Shown one piece after another: positions 49,701 through 61,899 of a DNA stretch of 64,000 nt; position 1 is the stretch's first letter; each line of letters begins with the position of its first letter. A program made the position numbers and the translations under genes. This DNA comes from Scatophagus argus (lineage: Eukaryota; Chordata; Actinopteri; Scatophagidae): assembly GCF_020382885.2 (NCBI RefSeq), contig NC_058501.1, positions 16,010,501 to 16,074,500 on the forward strand. Direction: 5' to 3'. The notes under the pieces are model-generated. The model did not search any database. It saw nothing but the letters and a program-made list of their open reading frames with translations, and was not told the DNA's origin.

Positions 49701-51684
49701 AAAGATTACTAAACTTATTACAGTTCATCCTGAGACATCCTGACATGAATGTTTGTAAACCAAACTTCATGGCAGCCCAGCTAATAGCTGTTGAGACATT
49801 TCAGTTTGAACCACAGCAGCTAACAGACAGATTGACATTGCCATCTGTAGAGCAGCTAGCATGGCTAAAAATAAACATCAAAATGTTGTCAGATTCATTG
49901 TGATTACATCGTGTTATTACTGTAAACAAATAAAACCATAGCTGACAGTGGCACCAGCTTTAAAATGAGTATGAATATAAGCTCAGTGGTATTTTTTTCA
50001 GTAGTGGTCTCATCAAATTCAGTTATTTACTGAAGTAAAGTGTAACACATGTCACCTTTACTTCCAGTTTTCTATCTACTGCTATTTTTAGGGATGTGAC
50101 TCAGATAACCTTTTCAAAAATAAATCTCAGAGCTATTTTTTCTCCCTCCTGTAGCCTTGCTGGATGAGGTGCTGTCTCTATGGAGACAGGCTGCGGCCGT
50201 GACGCCTCTCCCAGGCTTGGACCTGCAGGTTGGTGAGAGAGGGCCTGAGTCCACCGAGTCTGAAAAGGAAAGCGAGCGCGAGATGATCGAGGAGGCCGCA
50301 AGAGAGGAGGAGAGATTTGAGGTCGGCTATAAGGGAGTGTAGAAGAACTTTTGTTTGTCTTTGTGACTTGGGGTCCGGACATCTGTCAGATCTTGTCATG
50401 CAATGAGAACTGAAAAACAAGATGGAAAACTAATCATGTGTGTCTGTGCGTGAATGCAGGTCCCCAGAGATTTGGCAGAATCTGAGATGTTTGATATTTC
50501 AGGTAAATCTTGTTTAAATAAACATGACGCTGCATTGTGTGGATGGTGGATTTAAACAAGCTCACTAGGGGCAGCTTGTTTGGTGTTATAACTGGGGGTG
50601 AAATTATTATGCTTAGTGTGTTTCCACTGTATTGCATCCAGCACAGGCTTGTGTCTTCCCTGGGGGTTAGGCTGAGGTCAGAGGTTGGGGTTAGGCATGT
50701 ATCACTTATGGTTAGGGGTTGGGACAAGCCTCCAGGGAATGAATATAAGCTAATGTTCTCAAGTGTGTGTGTGTGTGTGTGCGTGCTTGTGTGTCCAGGC
50801 CCCAGTTCACTGACACTGCAGGGCTCCGATCAAAGGGAGGTGTCTCGAGAGATCTCCCCCATGTACACACCCGAGAGGGAAAGGTTGGTAACAAAGGAAG
50901 ATGTGTGAAGTGTGTGAGTGCAATCATGCTTACGTTCATGTGCGTGTGTTTGTTTGTTGGCAGGTCCCCTGTCTCCAGGTCTGTTTCTACACTGCAGGAC
51001 ATCCCCGAGGCATTGGACGAGTTGCCAGAAAGAGCTGCAGAGTCTCCTGGGTAATGCCAGTAAAGGCAACACCATTACTAACCAATGGAAACTCCCAGTC
51101 TTTGATCCGGTATGGAGATGAGAATACAATGATGTGTGTGTGTGTGTGTGTAGGCTGCAGCCAGAGTTGGATAAGCAGGAAGTGGCACCTGTGCTTTTTC
51201 AGTCTCTCCTGCCGCCGGAGGCCAACCGCAGAACTGTCAGCAGCATTTTTCAGAGGCTGCTGGGTAGGTTTCAGTTGTCATCCAGTCGTTCCCCTTATTC
51301 ATGTTGAAAGCTGGAGGATCAACAGTGGAGGAAGCTCTTTAATCAATATGTGGTCGGTGCGTTATGAGATCTGATTTTCAGTTTGGAAGTTGCTGGCATC
51401 TGTGTGACTGGGACCAATGACACACCAAGGGTGTAGTATATAGAAAAATAATTTAAAATATTGATAATTGAACTGCTGGGTATTGTTGTCTATATGTAAT
51501 CTCGATCCTTTTGTGTTCATCTGATTCTCTCATCACATAGTGGATGTTTTAAACTCGGTCTATATGTGCCTTTATTGTAGAGAATCTATCAGCCAGGAAG
51601 TTAAGTGTGGAGCAGGACGAGCCTTATGGTGACATATCGATTTTACTTGGACCCAACTACGACGAGGTGTTCTTGGCTTTGTGA
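43738..51684 (+). CDS. rec8: Meiotic cohesin kleisin REC8
   Basis: Alpha-kleisin of the meiotic cohesin ring. It bridges SMC1 and SMC3 heads, holds sister chromatids together and is cut by separase. Seventeen coding exons: 43738-43793, 45421-45489, 45563-45705, 45788-45863, 45954-46068, 46155-46248, 46965-47032, 47132-47210, 47321-47444, 47534-47720, 48930-49125, 50155-50321, 50460-50502, 50799-50883, 50964-51050, 51154-51263, 51581-51684. Total 600 residues (human has 547). The N-terminal Rad21/Rec8 domain (1 to about 115) starts MFYYPTVLKRHTGCFSTIW and includes LPRPRFSLYLSSQLQYGVV. The middle is acidic and Pro-rich with RRKRQLIFFDPETQ (about 353-366). The C-terminal winged helix (about 535-600) has ARKLSVEQDEPYGDISI. 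A separase-type site, DLEKER, is at 260-265. An Ala run (GCT repeats) is in exon 6. Donors after 49125 (GTCAGT) and 50321 (GTCGGC) are weak but phase demands them. Confidence 0.93.
45015..45319. mobile_element. MITE-like dispersed repeat, copy C (left end unclear)
   Basis: The right end GTCGACTAATATGGCAGCTC, read in reverse, gives GAGCTGCCATATTAGTCGAC, matching the ends of the copies at 3635-3789 and 10698-10944. The left side has AATAATCAATTAATCATTTA but no clear GAGCTGC end, so it may be truncated. It lies in rec8 intron 1. Confidence 0.4.
46211..46238 (+). repeat. rec8: Coding (GCT)n alanine tract in rec8
   Basis: GCT/GCA triplets in exon 6 encode AAVAAAAAA. Five consecutive GCT codons end in GCA. 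Such triplet runs vary in length between individuals and species. Confidence 0.85.
48431..48442. repeat. Solo end of the 541-bp transposon family
   Basis: GCAGAAACCCTG here, preceded by TTGTTGAAACCT, matches the right end of the element at 10118-10658. A left partner about 550 bp upstream (near 47880) is not convincing. It lies in the rec8 intron between the exons ending at 47720 and starting at 48930. Confidence 0.4.
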
Positions 51685-52110
51685 CGGTCACCCGAGTCCC
51701 GCCCGACCCTGAGCCTCCAACACAAACAGCACCGTTCTGTCTCAGTTAAGACTGTTTGGCTGTTTCTGATGTTTTCTGTGCTCACACCGAACAAGCTGAT
51801 ACAAAGTATTCACAGTGATCAAATGTTTTGTCACTGATCTCTTCATAAGACTTGTTGTTGGTGTGTCTTGTCTTGACCTGTTTGAGATTATTCAGGTTTT
51901 TAAAACACTTCACGTCCCGTTTTAAGTAGATGAATTTCCAAAAGCGTGGTTTCACATCATTCGTCCCTTTTGCCACGGTGACCAACTTTATCAACCAGCT
52001 TTATGAGATTTGAATATAACTGTTTTTACTGTTAACCTTTTTTTTACTGAAATTTGCACCTCTTCTGTTCGAGCAAAGTGTCCCTTTGAGCTACAAAATA
52101 AAAGTTTTAT
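51685..52110 (+). other. rec8: rec8 3' UTR with poly(A) signal
   Basis: After the TGA at 51682-51684 an AATAAA lies at 52097-52102, giving a 3' UTR of about 420 nt. Confidence 0.65.
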
Positions 52111-52801
52111 TAGAGCCGTGTCAGTTATTTATGTAAAGAAAGCACGCACTGTATATTGAAAGGTATGTGCAGCATGCAGGGCAGGACAGGTGTGGCAAAA
52201 CATATCGCAGGGGTTAAGGAGGTGCAAGGAGGAGAGTAAGTAAGTTGAGTGAAACTGGATCTCCCCTCCGACACCCCCACCCGCCCACCCCTGGCCACAT
52301 CTTGATTCTCCTCTAAAGACTTTCTCAGGGGGCTGTGACCAAAGTTTATTATTAGCATCTGTCTCAGCTCTCTCTTTCTCACTCTGTCCTCCTCTTCCTC
52401 CTTCGTCTCGTTTCTGTCTGTCACTTTCTGTTTTTGTCTTGTGCTTCAGCTCCTTTGTTCACTTTCTGCAGAGTTTGATGTTTACTTTTTTTTTATCCTT
52501 CTAAAGGTTTTTTTTTTCTTTCTGTCGGTTTTGTGTGGCTAGACTGTAGTTGTGTCTCTCCTTCGCTTCTGGTTTCCGCTGACAGCGCTGCAGGCTATTT
52601 TTTACTTTGTTACAACCCCATGTCCTCCGGTTTTTCTGTGCCATTGCTTTAATATTCCATTGTCCTGTCCTCTGTCCTCTTTTTCTCCCCTGAACTCCTC
52701 CTGGTCTAGTTTCTCTGCTGCTGCTGCTGCTTCACCTGCCTTCATCTTCCATCATCTTGCCTTCCACTCGAGCTCCTCTGTGAGCGTCTCACTGCTGCAC
52801 G
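52111..52801 (+). promoter_or_regulatory. clk2: rec8-clk2 spacer, probable clk2 promoter and 5' UTR
   Basis: A pyrimidine-rich stretch of about 690 bp. I searched it on the + strand for an exon encoding an Arg/Ser-rich segment and found none. No TATA box or CCAAT box stands out. Confidence 0.35.
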
Positions 52802-55800
52802 ATGGGAAAGACAGAGCTGTACTCTCTCTATAAGGGTTTTCTCGACTGTATCTGTATCTGCCTCTCTGTGAGTACTTTCTGTGTATGTTCTTGTTTCTGT
52901 TTCCTACTATAAATAATCATCACCTCTGCATCACAGATGACTTGTGACCTGAAATGATTTGCTTATCTATGTGGTCATTTTCTCTCTTAAGCTCCTCAGT
53001 AGTCTAATAACTGATCCCATGCAGACTGTGTGTTTGTATGTGTCCCTTGCTTGTCTATTACATGTCCTGCAGTAAATGTCTCCTCAGCACATGCTGGGCT
53101 TCTCATATTAATAACAGCCTCAGAATGTGGATGGAAATAGAGCCTCGGCTCCTCCAAAGAGGCCAGAAGTCATTTGACATTTCTTATTAACCTCCTTTAG
53201 ACGAAGCTCAGGTCACCAGGATCTGATCAACCTTATTGTGTATAAGATCGCATTCGGGAGCGTTTGTTTTTGCTCATTACATCTCATTTAGAGAATGTTA
53301 ACTTTTAAAGAAATACATGAACTAAAATGCCTTTCAGTCTGAATGCATGTGTGAATGCATCAGTCATAGCCAGGGGTAAATCCAGCTGATGACCTTTGCC
53401 CTTTAGGACCCAGAGGTCAGATGTCACTCCATCTTTAGTTGGACAGTGAAGAAAGGGACAGTGGGGTTAAGGTCTGGCATAAATTTGCTTGTCTTTGTCT
53501 CCAGCGACGCAGCGATGAGGCTGCAGATGACACTGAGAGGGACACTGAGAATGGCCACCTCATCTACAAAAGTGGGGACGTTCTTGAAGACCGATGTAGG
53601 TATCGGTTCAGTTTGAAGTGTTGACAGCCTTCGTACTGTAAAGATGCTCTGGTTTTAATTTCACCTCAATCTGCCTTACAGATGAGATAGTGGACACGTT
53701 AGGCGAGGGAACGTTTGGGAAGGTCGTTCAATGTTTGGACCACAGCAGGTAAACAGGAGTCATCTGATAATGAAAACTGGTCCAACACGCGACACGTGAA
53801 GCATTTCTTACTTTTAAACACAATCTTTTAACACACAGAGGAGGAAGAAGAATTGCCCTGAAGATCATTAAAAATTTGGAGAAATACAGAGAAGCAGCCA
53901 AACTGGAAATCAATGTGCTGGAGAAGATCAGCGAGCGAGATCCAGACAACAAACAGTGAGTGATTAAACTGTGATATGTGATGACTCTTTTTCTGTCTTA
54001 TACATTTCATCTCTGTGTTGTTTCCCACAACAGTCACTGTGTGCAGATGCTGGACTGGTTCAGCTATTACGGCCACATGTGCATCTCTTTTGAGCTGCTG
54101 TCTCTCAGCACCTTTGACTTCCTGAAAGCAAACAGCTTCCTGCCTTATCCCATTAAACAGATCCGACACATGGCCCACCAGATTTGTCACGCCGTCAGCT
54201 GTGAGTCTAATATGCATCACGTTAAATGCACAACTTTGCTTTTTTTTTCCCTCTTGTGCCTGTGGATGAGTGTCAGTGATGACAGTAAGCCACACAGCTG
54301 TCACACTGAGGCAGCTGTGAACACGCCAGGTAGATATTTAGAGGCTGACTGTTACCTGGAGATGATATGAAGGTTCCTCATTTACACTCTGATACAAAAA
54401 CATTTCTGTCCAGGCGTTTTGTGGGGTCTGCCTGATCTTTCCTGGCCCTGGGGTCATGGAGGAGCAGGTTCTGCAGCTGGTGCTGAGAAAAACAGCAAAT
54501 TTATTAAGGATTATAACTTATTAGTAAGACTATATTATAAATAACTCAATTGTTAAAGATGCCCTCCATACGTGGATTAAGGCTTACGTAAAATAAAACT
54601 TAAAGTCCTTGGCACTTATTCTCTTATCCCTCATTGATAATTCTAGAATATATGATTTAGATTTAGGCTTTAGGTTTCCACGTCACACAGGATTGGCTTC
54701 CAAACTATTGATGATGTCACAAATCCTGTGTGAAGGATACGGCTCTAAAAATCTGATTTATATTGAGCACAAAGACAATTTAGCAATGAATGTGAAAACA
54801 GCCGTAAAGTATCATACATACCTTCACACAAATGTCACTCCACACAGTGAAGCTCAAACTTTCAGCTACAGGGAACAGAAAGAAACATTTTTGACAGGAA
54901 GGGAACCTTAATTATCACTTATGACACATAAATAGAAATCTTGTGTTGTTGGGTTGCTATGCAGATGGGAATACCATTAAAACTACAAAACTTTGAAACA
55001 CAGCACACGCTGATGGATTCCAGAGTTTTTAACAAAGCTAACTTTTCAGCAGACAAACTGGCATCATTGGGTTTTTTATAACTTTCCACTGTATTTTCCA
55101 CTGACGCTTACCCCTTCCATACACACACACACAGATGTATCAGGATGTTTAACTGTTGAACCAACAGAAAACAGACAGACGAGGGCGTTGGCTCTCTCCT
55201 GATGAATCTTGATGCACTCTCGCCTCCTCTCCCCTCCTCCCTCTGTCTCCACTGCAGTTCTCCATGACAACAAGCTGACTCACACTGACCTGAAGCCTGA
55301 GAACATCCTCTTTGTCAACTCAGACTACTCCCTCATATACAACGCTGAGAAGGTTAGAAACAACTTCGGGTGTGTGGGTTGGGACCTTGAAGACAATCGA
55401 GAATAAATAAGATTAATGCAGGATTGATGCAGGCGGAACAACCTGGGGGACTGCTTCATGGTTGCCCATTTGGATGCAGATTTTTGCTCGGTAGAACCTG
55501 TGAACCACCGGCATGTGTTCCCTTTAGGCACAGATATTCATCCATGAGGACTGTGGGTTTGCTGACCTCAGTAGAACAAGTGGCATCTTTGAAAATGGGT
55601 CTTATTTTCTCAGCTCTGGCCCTCATTCCCATAGGTTTTCATTATATTGTGCTTATAGGTAAGATCTGTGAAAGCTGCAATATCCTCAAGTCAGCAAAAT
55701 TGAGCAAACAACAGAAAGCAACAAAACCCCAGTTTAAATAAATTTATTTAGAATAGAAAGCAAAGGCGTTAATCTTCTCATTGAGAGTTAGGTGAGAAAG

Positions 55801-57247
55801 TTGATACCACTCTCATGTCAGTAGGGTTAATACAAAACAGGCAGCAGCTGTTAGCTTAGCTTAGCATAGCATAAAGGCCAAAAGCAGGGAAAAGAGCTAG
55901 CCTGCGTCTGTCCAGATGTTACAAACCCACCTACTAGCTCCTCTTAACATTGGTAATTAACTTTTTATATAAGCAAAGCAAATTTTCGCCAAGTGTCATT
56001 AGCACAAATTTGACTGCTTGCACAATCTGTGTTAATTAACCCCAAACAGCCTGTACAGATGTTAGCTTCGTCGCCTCAGTTTGCATTGTTGCATTGTTTA
56101 CAGCCTGTTTGACTCGCTGTTTATGTTTCTTGCACTATGAGACTTTGTGATAGTGCTGTTGCTGCACTCACAAACCTCAGCAAACACGTTGTTGGCTACA
56201 GTGTTCATCATAAGCGATGGAAATGATATCCGAAATCATTACAATAAGACCAGTTTTCCAATTAGTTGTCTAATAGATGATGTGGTTAAGTTTGCTCCGT
56301 TTGTCTTCTTCAGAAGTGCAATGAGAGGAGAGTCAATGACACCACAGTGCGGCTTGTCGACTTTGGCAGCGCCACCTTTGACCACGAACACCACTCCGCC
56401 ATCATCTCCACACGTCACTACCGAGCTCCAGAGGTCATACTGGGTAAGAGGTGTTGATTTAGACCGGGGAGTAACCAGGAGACGTCAGGCCTGTCGACTT
56501 GTTTCTGAAGGTTGTGTCCCTCCTCTCTCTCGCTCTCTCACAGAGTTGGGTTGGAGTCACCCTTGTGATGTGTGGAGCATCGGCTGCATCCTGTTTGAAT
56601 ACTACGAAGGCTTCACGCTCTACCAGGTCACATGTGTGTTTCTTCTGCTTCCATGCTTAAAATAAAGTTGTGATTCTGATCTCTTTGACCAATGACATCT
56701 GTGTTGACTCACAGACTCATGACAATAAGGAGCATCTTGCCATGATGGAGAGAATACAGGGACCAATTCCTCAGAGAATGATCCAAAGGAGCAGGTAACA
56801 CTGTTACTCACACATGCAAATAAACTCATGAACTCTATCTGATAAAACATTTTTTTCTCTGCACAGAAAGCAGAAGTATTTCCACCGTGGGCGTCTTGAC
56901 TGGAGCGAGTCCTCCAAGGCCGGACGCTACGTGAAAGCCAAGTACAAACCATTAAGGGTGAGCTGAGGCCTGTTCACATTTTTAAACATGTGCCAAGTAT
57001 ATTAACTCCCCCACATAACATTTTTCTTTCCCAATCTGTGATTTTTTTTTTTTTTTATTCCCAGGAGTATTTGTTATCACAAGGGACGGAGCACCACCAC
57101 TTTTTTAATCTCTTGGAGAGGATGCTGGAGTACGAGCCGTCAAAGCGCATCTCTCTTTCCTCTGCTCTCTGCCATCCCTTCTTCCTGCCCCTCCATCATC
57201 CCAGAAGGAGTCAAATGTGGAGGAACAGCTGTGATATTAGCAGATGA
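52802..57247 (+). CDS. clk2: LAMMER dual-specificity kinase CLK2 (N-terminus uncertain)
   Basis: CDC2-like kinase, a family that phosphorylates SR splicing factors. Secure exons: 53505-53595, 53682-53748, 53839-53955, 54034-54200, 55258-55352, 56314-56443, 56544-56626, 56715-56794, 56867-56957, 57065-57247. A candidate first exon, 52802-52867 ([12 protein letters not shown]..., strong Kozak ACGATGG, donor GTGAGT, phase 0), joins in frame and gives 389 residues; human CLK2 has 499. Kinase domain from about 53: [10 protein letters not shown] (59-68), Lys83 in [15 protein letters not shown] with Asp180, [13 protein letters not shown] with Asp217, the EHLAMMER signature at 278-285, and the end [22 protein letters not shown] and the C-terminus favour CLK2 over CLK1, CLK3 and CLK4. 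The long RS-rich N-terminal region of CLKs was not found, so either it is lost, it lies elsewhere, or the true first exons are unrecognised. All kinase key residues are intact. Confidence 0.88.
55740..56060 (+). mobile_element. Teleost dispersed repeat, plus-oriented copy
   Basis: The order of words is GATACCACTCTCATGTCAG, then TGTTAGCTTAGCTTAGCATA, AGCTAGCCTGCGTCTGTCCA, ACCCACCTACTAGCTCCTC. It matches, in the opposite orientation, the copy at 39663-39975 and a repeat I know to be abundant in teleosts. It lies in the clk2 intron between the exons ending at 55352 and starting at 56314. The ends are approximate. Confidence 0.6.
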
Positions 57248-60200
57248 CCCTGAAGAGCTACCTGACCCTATGAGGACCATACCAGTGTGTTTGCAAGTTT
57301 TAGTTCCTCAGCTACGAACCATGTACACTTTACGGTGCATTTCAGTCAGGATGGACTAACTGAAAGAAGGGCAAAAGGAGATATCAGGAAATACATGGGG
57401 TTTATACAGATGCAGGTGGTGAACAGGTGAAAAACAGAATAGCTGATGATCTGGAGGGACAGGTGGCTCTGATGAAACTGGAAGTGATGGGGGTTGACGT
57501 GGGTCGTGTCACTGAGATGCTGAAGTGACATGTGACAGCAGCAGAGAAAGGAGGATTTGTTTGACACCAAGCAGATGATTGGGTTACAGGGGTAACTTCA
57601 GGGAAAGCGTAAGCACCATCGATCACTCAAGCTAAATAACTAGAGTAAAGCACAATACTGATCTCTTTTCTTTAATTTATTTATCCCCAGTAGTTTCAGA
57701 GTAACAGAAATGTTCATTTGGCCACCTAGTGAATGTAAGTCCAGTATTCACTCTATTGTAGCTCTGGTTTTGGTCTCACCACTCCTGAGGGAAATATGTG
57801 GCTCTTTAGATGTTAAACGTACCATTATATTCAGCGGCAAGTCTTTAACAGAGCATTTTTTAAGAGTTGAAATGGTCCTGGTGAGCGTGGCGAGGCTGAA
57901 CCAGAAACAGTTTAGTGTGAGCTGGAAAGCAGTGAAACTCTGTGGAGCTGAGAGGAAGCACAGAGTCACAGAGACGATTTCTTTGGCTTTTATGACTGAC
58001 CCTTTCACGTAGAAGATGATGCATTGTTAATGTAAAATAATGACTATAGATGATTTGAGTGGTATGCATAATTGAAATTCTGCTAAGCATCATTGCATTT
58101 TAACAGACACTATTGCAACTTACAATTTTCCTACATTTTCAAGCAGAACAACCACTGATTGAAAATCATTTAGCGGACTCTAAGAACCTGCTTTAATTTT
58201 GCATTGCACTGTAATGAGTGCAGGTTGATTTAAAAAGTGTTTCATCAGAAGAATAATGTATCTGAAAACATGACTTCTTCAAGTTTCATCAATCTGCTAT
58301 CAGATCAGATACCTGAAACTGCAGACAAATCCGTCAGTACGGCTTTCAAAGTGGTTAACTGATAAAGTCAACAAATGTGGATGTGAGAAAATGGGCTAAA
58401 ACATGCAAAAACACTGAGCATTGTCTTTTAAACACCGATCAGAACATGGAAGTAGATCAAGGATGCTCCAAATGCTAAAAATGAAGAAAACCTTATCTCT
58501 AAAATTTAGAAGATATAGACACAAAAAGCCTAAACTATGTGATCCTTTTAGTATCTCTTCAGTTTTATGCTCTCCGTCCCTTTGTGACAATAATTTGTTT
58601 GTGTTTTGTACTAAACTTTGTATGTTATGAGTTCTTTAGTTGTTCACAACAGTTTCATCTGTTGTCGTGTTTTGATTGTGGCCTCTCAGCTCATCACCCA
58701 TTTGTACGCACACACACAAACACACACACACAGTCATCGCGTAACTGCCGTTTTACCGGCAGTCATCATTCGGTATCTTGATTGAGTGTAGCTCAGCAGA
58801 GAGTATGGTCACAAAGATGAGTGAGCGTGCACACTTGCCAGTTTTCCTCTTCTGCCTTGGCCGAGCTGAGAGACGTATTGTCAGTGTGTGTGTGTGTGTG
58901 TGACTGAGTGAGACCTTATTTCTGAAGTGGGTATGTGTGTGTTTGTTTGGGAGGTTGTGTGTACTTGAATGTATTAGTGAGCCTGTGTATAAGTGTGTAT
59001 GTGTGTGTGTGATTTGCTTCCAAAGCCAAAATTAAAGGAGACATTTTTACATGGAGACTCGATGAAGAAAATCAGTGTACCTTAGCATGTAGAACTGATC
59101 CCATTTCTCGCTGTTTCTCAAAACATAGCTTTGTTTTATTAACTCATATTTAACTGTTATAACACTCTTAAGTTTTCATATTTTATGAGCAGGAGGAGAT
59201 TCACAACAGGTTGGGTTCTATACAGCATGATTTTCAAGAAAACGATCAATAGTATACAGGCATTTCCTATTATACTTAGAATGGTCTTTACCACAAAGAC
59301 ATTTATGCAGAATGTTTTTTAATTTTTTAGATTTATTTTACCGTGTTCAAATCTCGGGACTTAACATGCTTAAGAAAAACAAGCTGGATGGCCAACGTGC
59401 CACTGAGGATGTAATTCATGACTGTTTGAGCGAGAGTCAGTGTGGAAACTCTTAACACTAAATGACCAGTCGTGTAACTTCATCACTCATTCAGTAAATC
59501 AGGGACAGATGTTTCATATTTGTAGGTCCAGTCAAAAACAGCTGCACTATGTCAAATCTGTGTGTCAGAAGAATGTAAACATCTTATTCATCCTCACCCT
59601 GTCTAATTAAGGTCATCACGACAAGACTTAACAGGCAAAAACAGGGACGCCTGGCTCAAAACAACCTGCAGCATCAGTATGTGGCGACTGGAGGCTGAGG
59701 CCTTGACTGAATATATTGAACAGGTGGTTTAAAGTGGACATGCTGAGACCGTCCCACGGGACACAGTGTCAGCATCTGCTCCGACCTTAGACCAACAGGA
59801 CTGTGGAATCTGTGGGCCAAAACGTTTCTTTATAAATCACTCTTGTCGTTTACTGTTCTCTGCAATGGACAAAAAATAACTGCAGTGAGTTAGTTTTTTC
59901 AGATTCATTCATATGAATTATCTGCAAACTAAAATTACACAACTCCAGCATGGCCCTACATTAATGTGAATAAAAACTGCTCACACAGCACTAAAATTGA
60001 AGAGTCTCTTTTAACTCCTCTGTTTAAATAAAATAAAATTTAAATGCGTATTCATAACGTTCCCATAGCACAAGAGCGAATCCCCTGATGCTCACACTGG
60101 CTTTGTTTAAAGCGACATGTTCTAGTGTTTGTATGTATTTAGGTCATTATGCTAATATGTTTCTGTGTAGTTGTGACGACATACATATTTAGTATTTTTT

Positions 60201-60401
60201 TTTTAATTCATATTAAATTAGTACTTAGCTCACCTTTTGTTGCTCCAGAAGACACGCCCCTCATGAGTTCATGCATGGGAACGTGTGTGAGTGTGTGTGT
60301 GTTGGTGCTGGTATCAGTGACTGCCTTTCACGTGTTTGACACTGATCCACCCGAGAATCCCTTAAGTGGTTCTTTATGGTGGGCTTGCATGGACGCTCTG
60401 G

Positions 60402-60434
<33 letters not shown>

Positions 60435-61880
60435 CTCAACACTATACAGTGGATCTGACCACATATGTATTGCTTGTCAAAAAGAAGCTTGATTGTGAAT
60501 TTGCAGCAGTTACTGGGCTTGTAGTTTGTTTGTTTTTTAAATGATCCAGCTTAGCATGATGCAGTAAACTGGAGAATAACAAAATATTTTCTCCCTTTTC
60601 CTGTATGTGACCCATACCTGCTGACACAAGTCCAACTCAACTTCCCTCCCTTCAGTTGTAAATGCCTGCACCTCAGATGCAGTAAACTGATCCCAGGTCT
60701 GTCTCTGTGAAGGAGCTCGAGGAGGCGTGGCTCTTCCTGGTGATCCTGTTAAAGGATTAAAGCCTCCTCAGCTGTCAGAAACTGAAGCGTTCTGGGCGGC
60801 GGCGGCAAAGAATCGAAGGGACACAAGGGTTTGTTAAAGTGTTCACAAGGCATGTATGTGTGTGTGTAAGCGATTTCACTGCCAAGCGGGGCAGCCGAGA
60901 AGTTCATAGAGCGCGAAACTTACTGTGGGGTGTTGTTCAAAGATATTTAGTCATTAAAAATGTACCAAAAGGAAATCAGAGACAAATTCTGTGAATATAA
61001 ATGGTTGTCACTCTATTCATCATTATCAGGCATATATAAATATTTCAGGGACAGCATTATAAGGTATTGCAGCTGTAAGCGGAGGCTCACGTCTAAGCAG
61101 ATGAATGACTGAAATAAATGAATGAAAATATAAACAGGTGTTTATTAGATTGTTATAAATGTTGACAAACAGTATGCTGTACATTAATAAATCCCTTAGA
61201 ACTCTGACTCAGACTCTCTGGGCCTTCTTTTTTGAGCTTTGCATAAAATATAATAATATAATCTGATGCATTGTGTGTGTGTGTGTGCAGATGAACATGC
61301 TGTCTTCTTCAGTACAACACCTTCAGTTAAAATCAGGTAAGCTCTTATTTCTTTTCTCGATCTTTGTCCTGGGTGTTTTTGTTTGGTGGATGAATTGGGA
61401 TCGATGGAGGAATTTGGTGTCACTTCCTTTTCAGGCAGCTTTTTTGGTCAAGTTTGGCCCATTGATCAATACTTTCCTTTTATCTCTGTGGGACTCAGAC
61501 GCTGCTGTCTCAGGGCAGACTCTGTCCATCTCCCAGGTGTCTCCTTGTTTCATTTCCTTTCTACAAATCTCTGCTCATCTCTGAATATCCAGTGAACCAA
61601 ACACTGATTGTTCTCACAGGAATGGGAAAAGGCGGAGGTTTTATCTTGAGGAAAATCTGAGTTACAGACAGAGACAGAGACAGACAAAGGCCAGTGTTTG
61701 TTATCTCTGCCCCACATCTTCTCCGATTTTACTGCATTCTGCTCCTGATGAAATAAACCAAATGCAGCTATTGGAGTACTGTAAAAGCACAAATGAGCAC
61801 GCACAGGAACAAGAATGATGTTAGCATGTGTCACTCAACATGACATCAGCTAAAGTCTCTAAATCCTCATCACAAACACG
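57248..61880. other. clk2 3' flank and intergenic DNA
   Basis: The first part must be the clk2 3' UTR, but I could not choose a poly(A) site. The rest has GT microsatellites near 58885-58902 and 58994-59011 and a CA run at 60404-60433. Open frames here (for example 60149-60544 and 61273-61584) owe their length to repeats or chance and show no family motifs. Confidence 0.45.
60404..60433. repeat. (CA)15 microsatellite
   Basis: About fifteen uninterrupted CA units. Confidence 0.95.
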
Positions 61881-61899
61881 TGAGTCATCAGGTGCATTC

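Noticed and set aside
53828-54304. 158-codon open frame on the minus strand
   Set aside because: It is the reverse of two conserved clk2 kinase exons.
60149-60544. 131-codon frame containing His-Thr repeats
   Set aside because: The repeat is the CA microsatellite; there is no protein-family signal.
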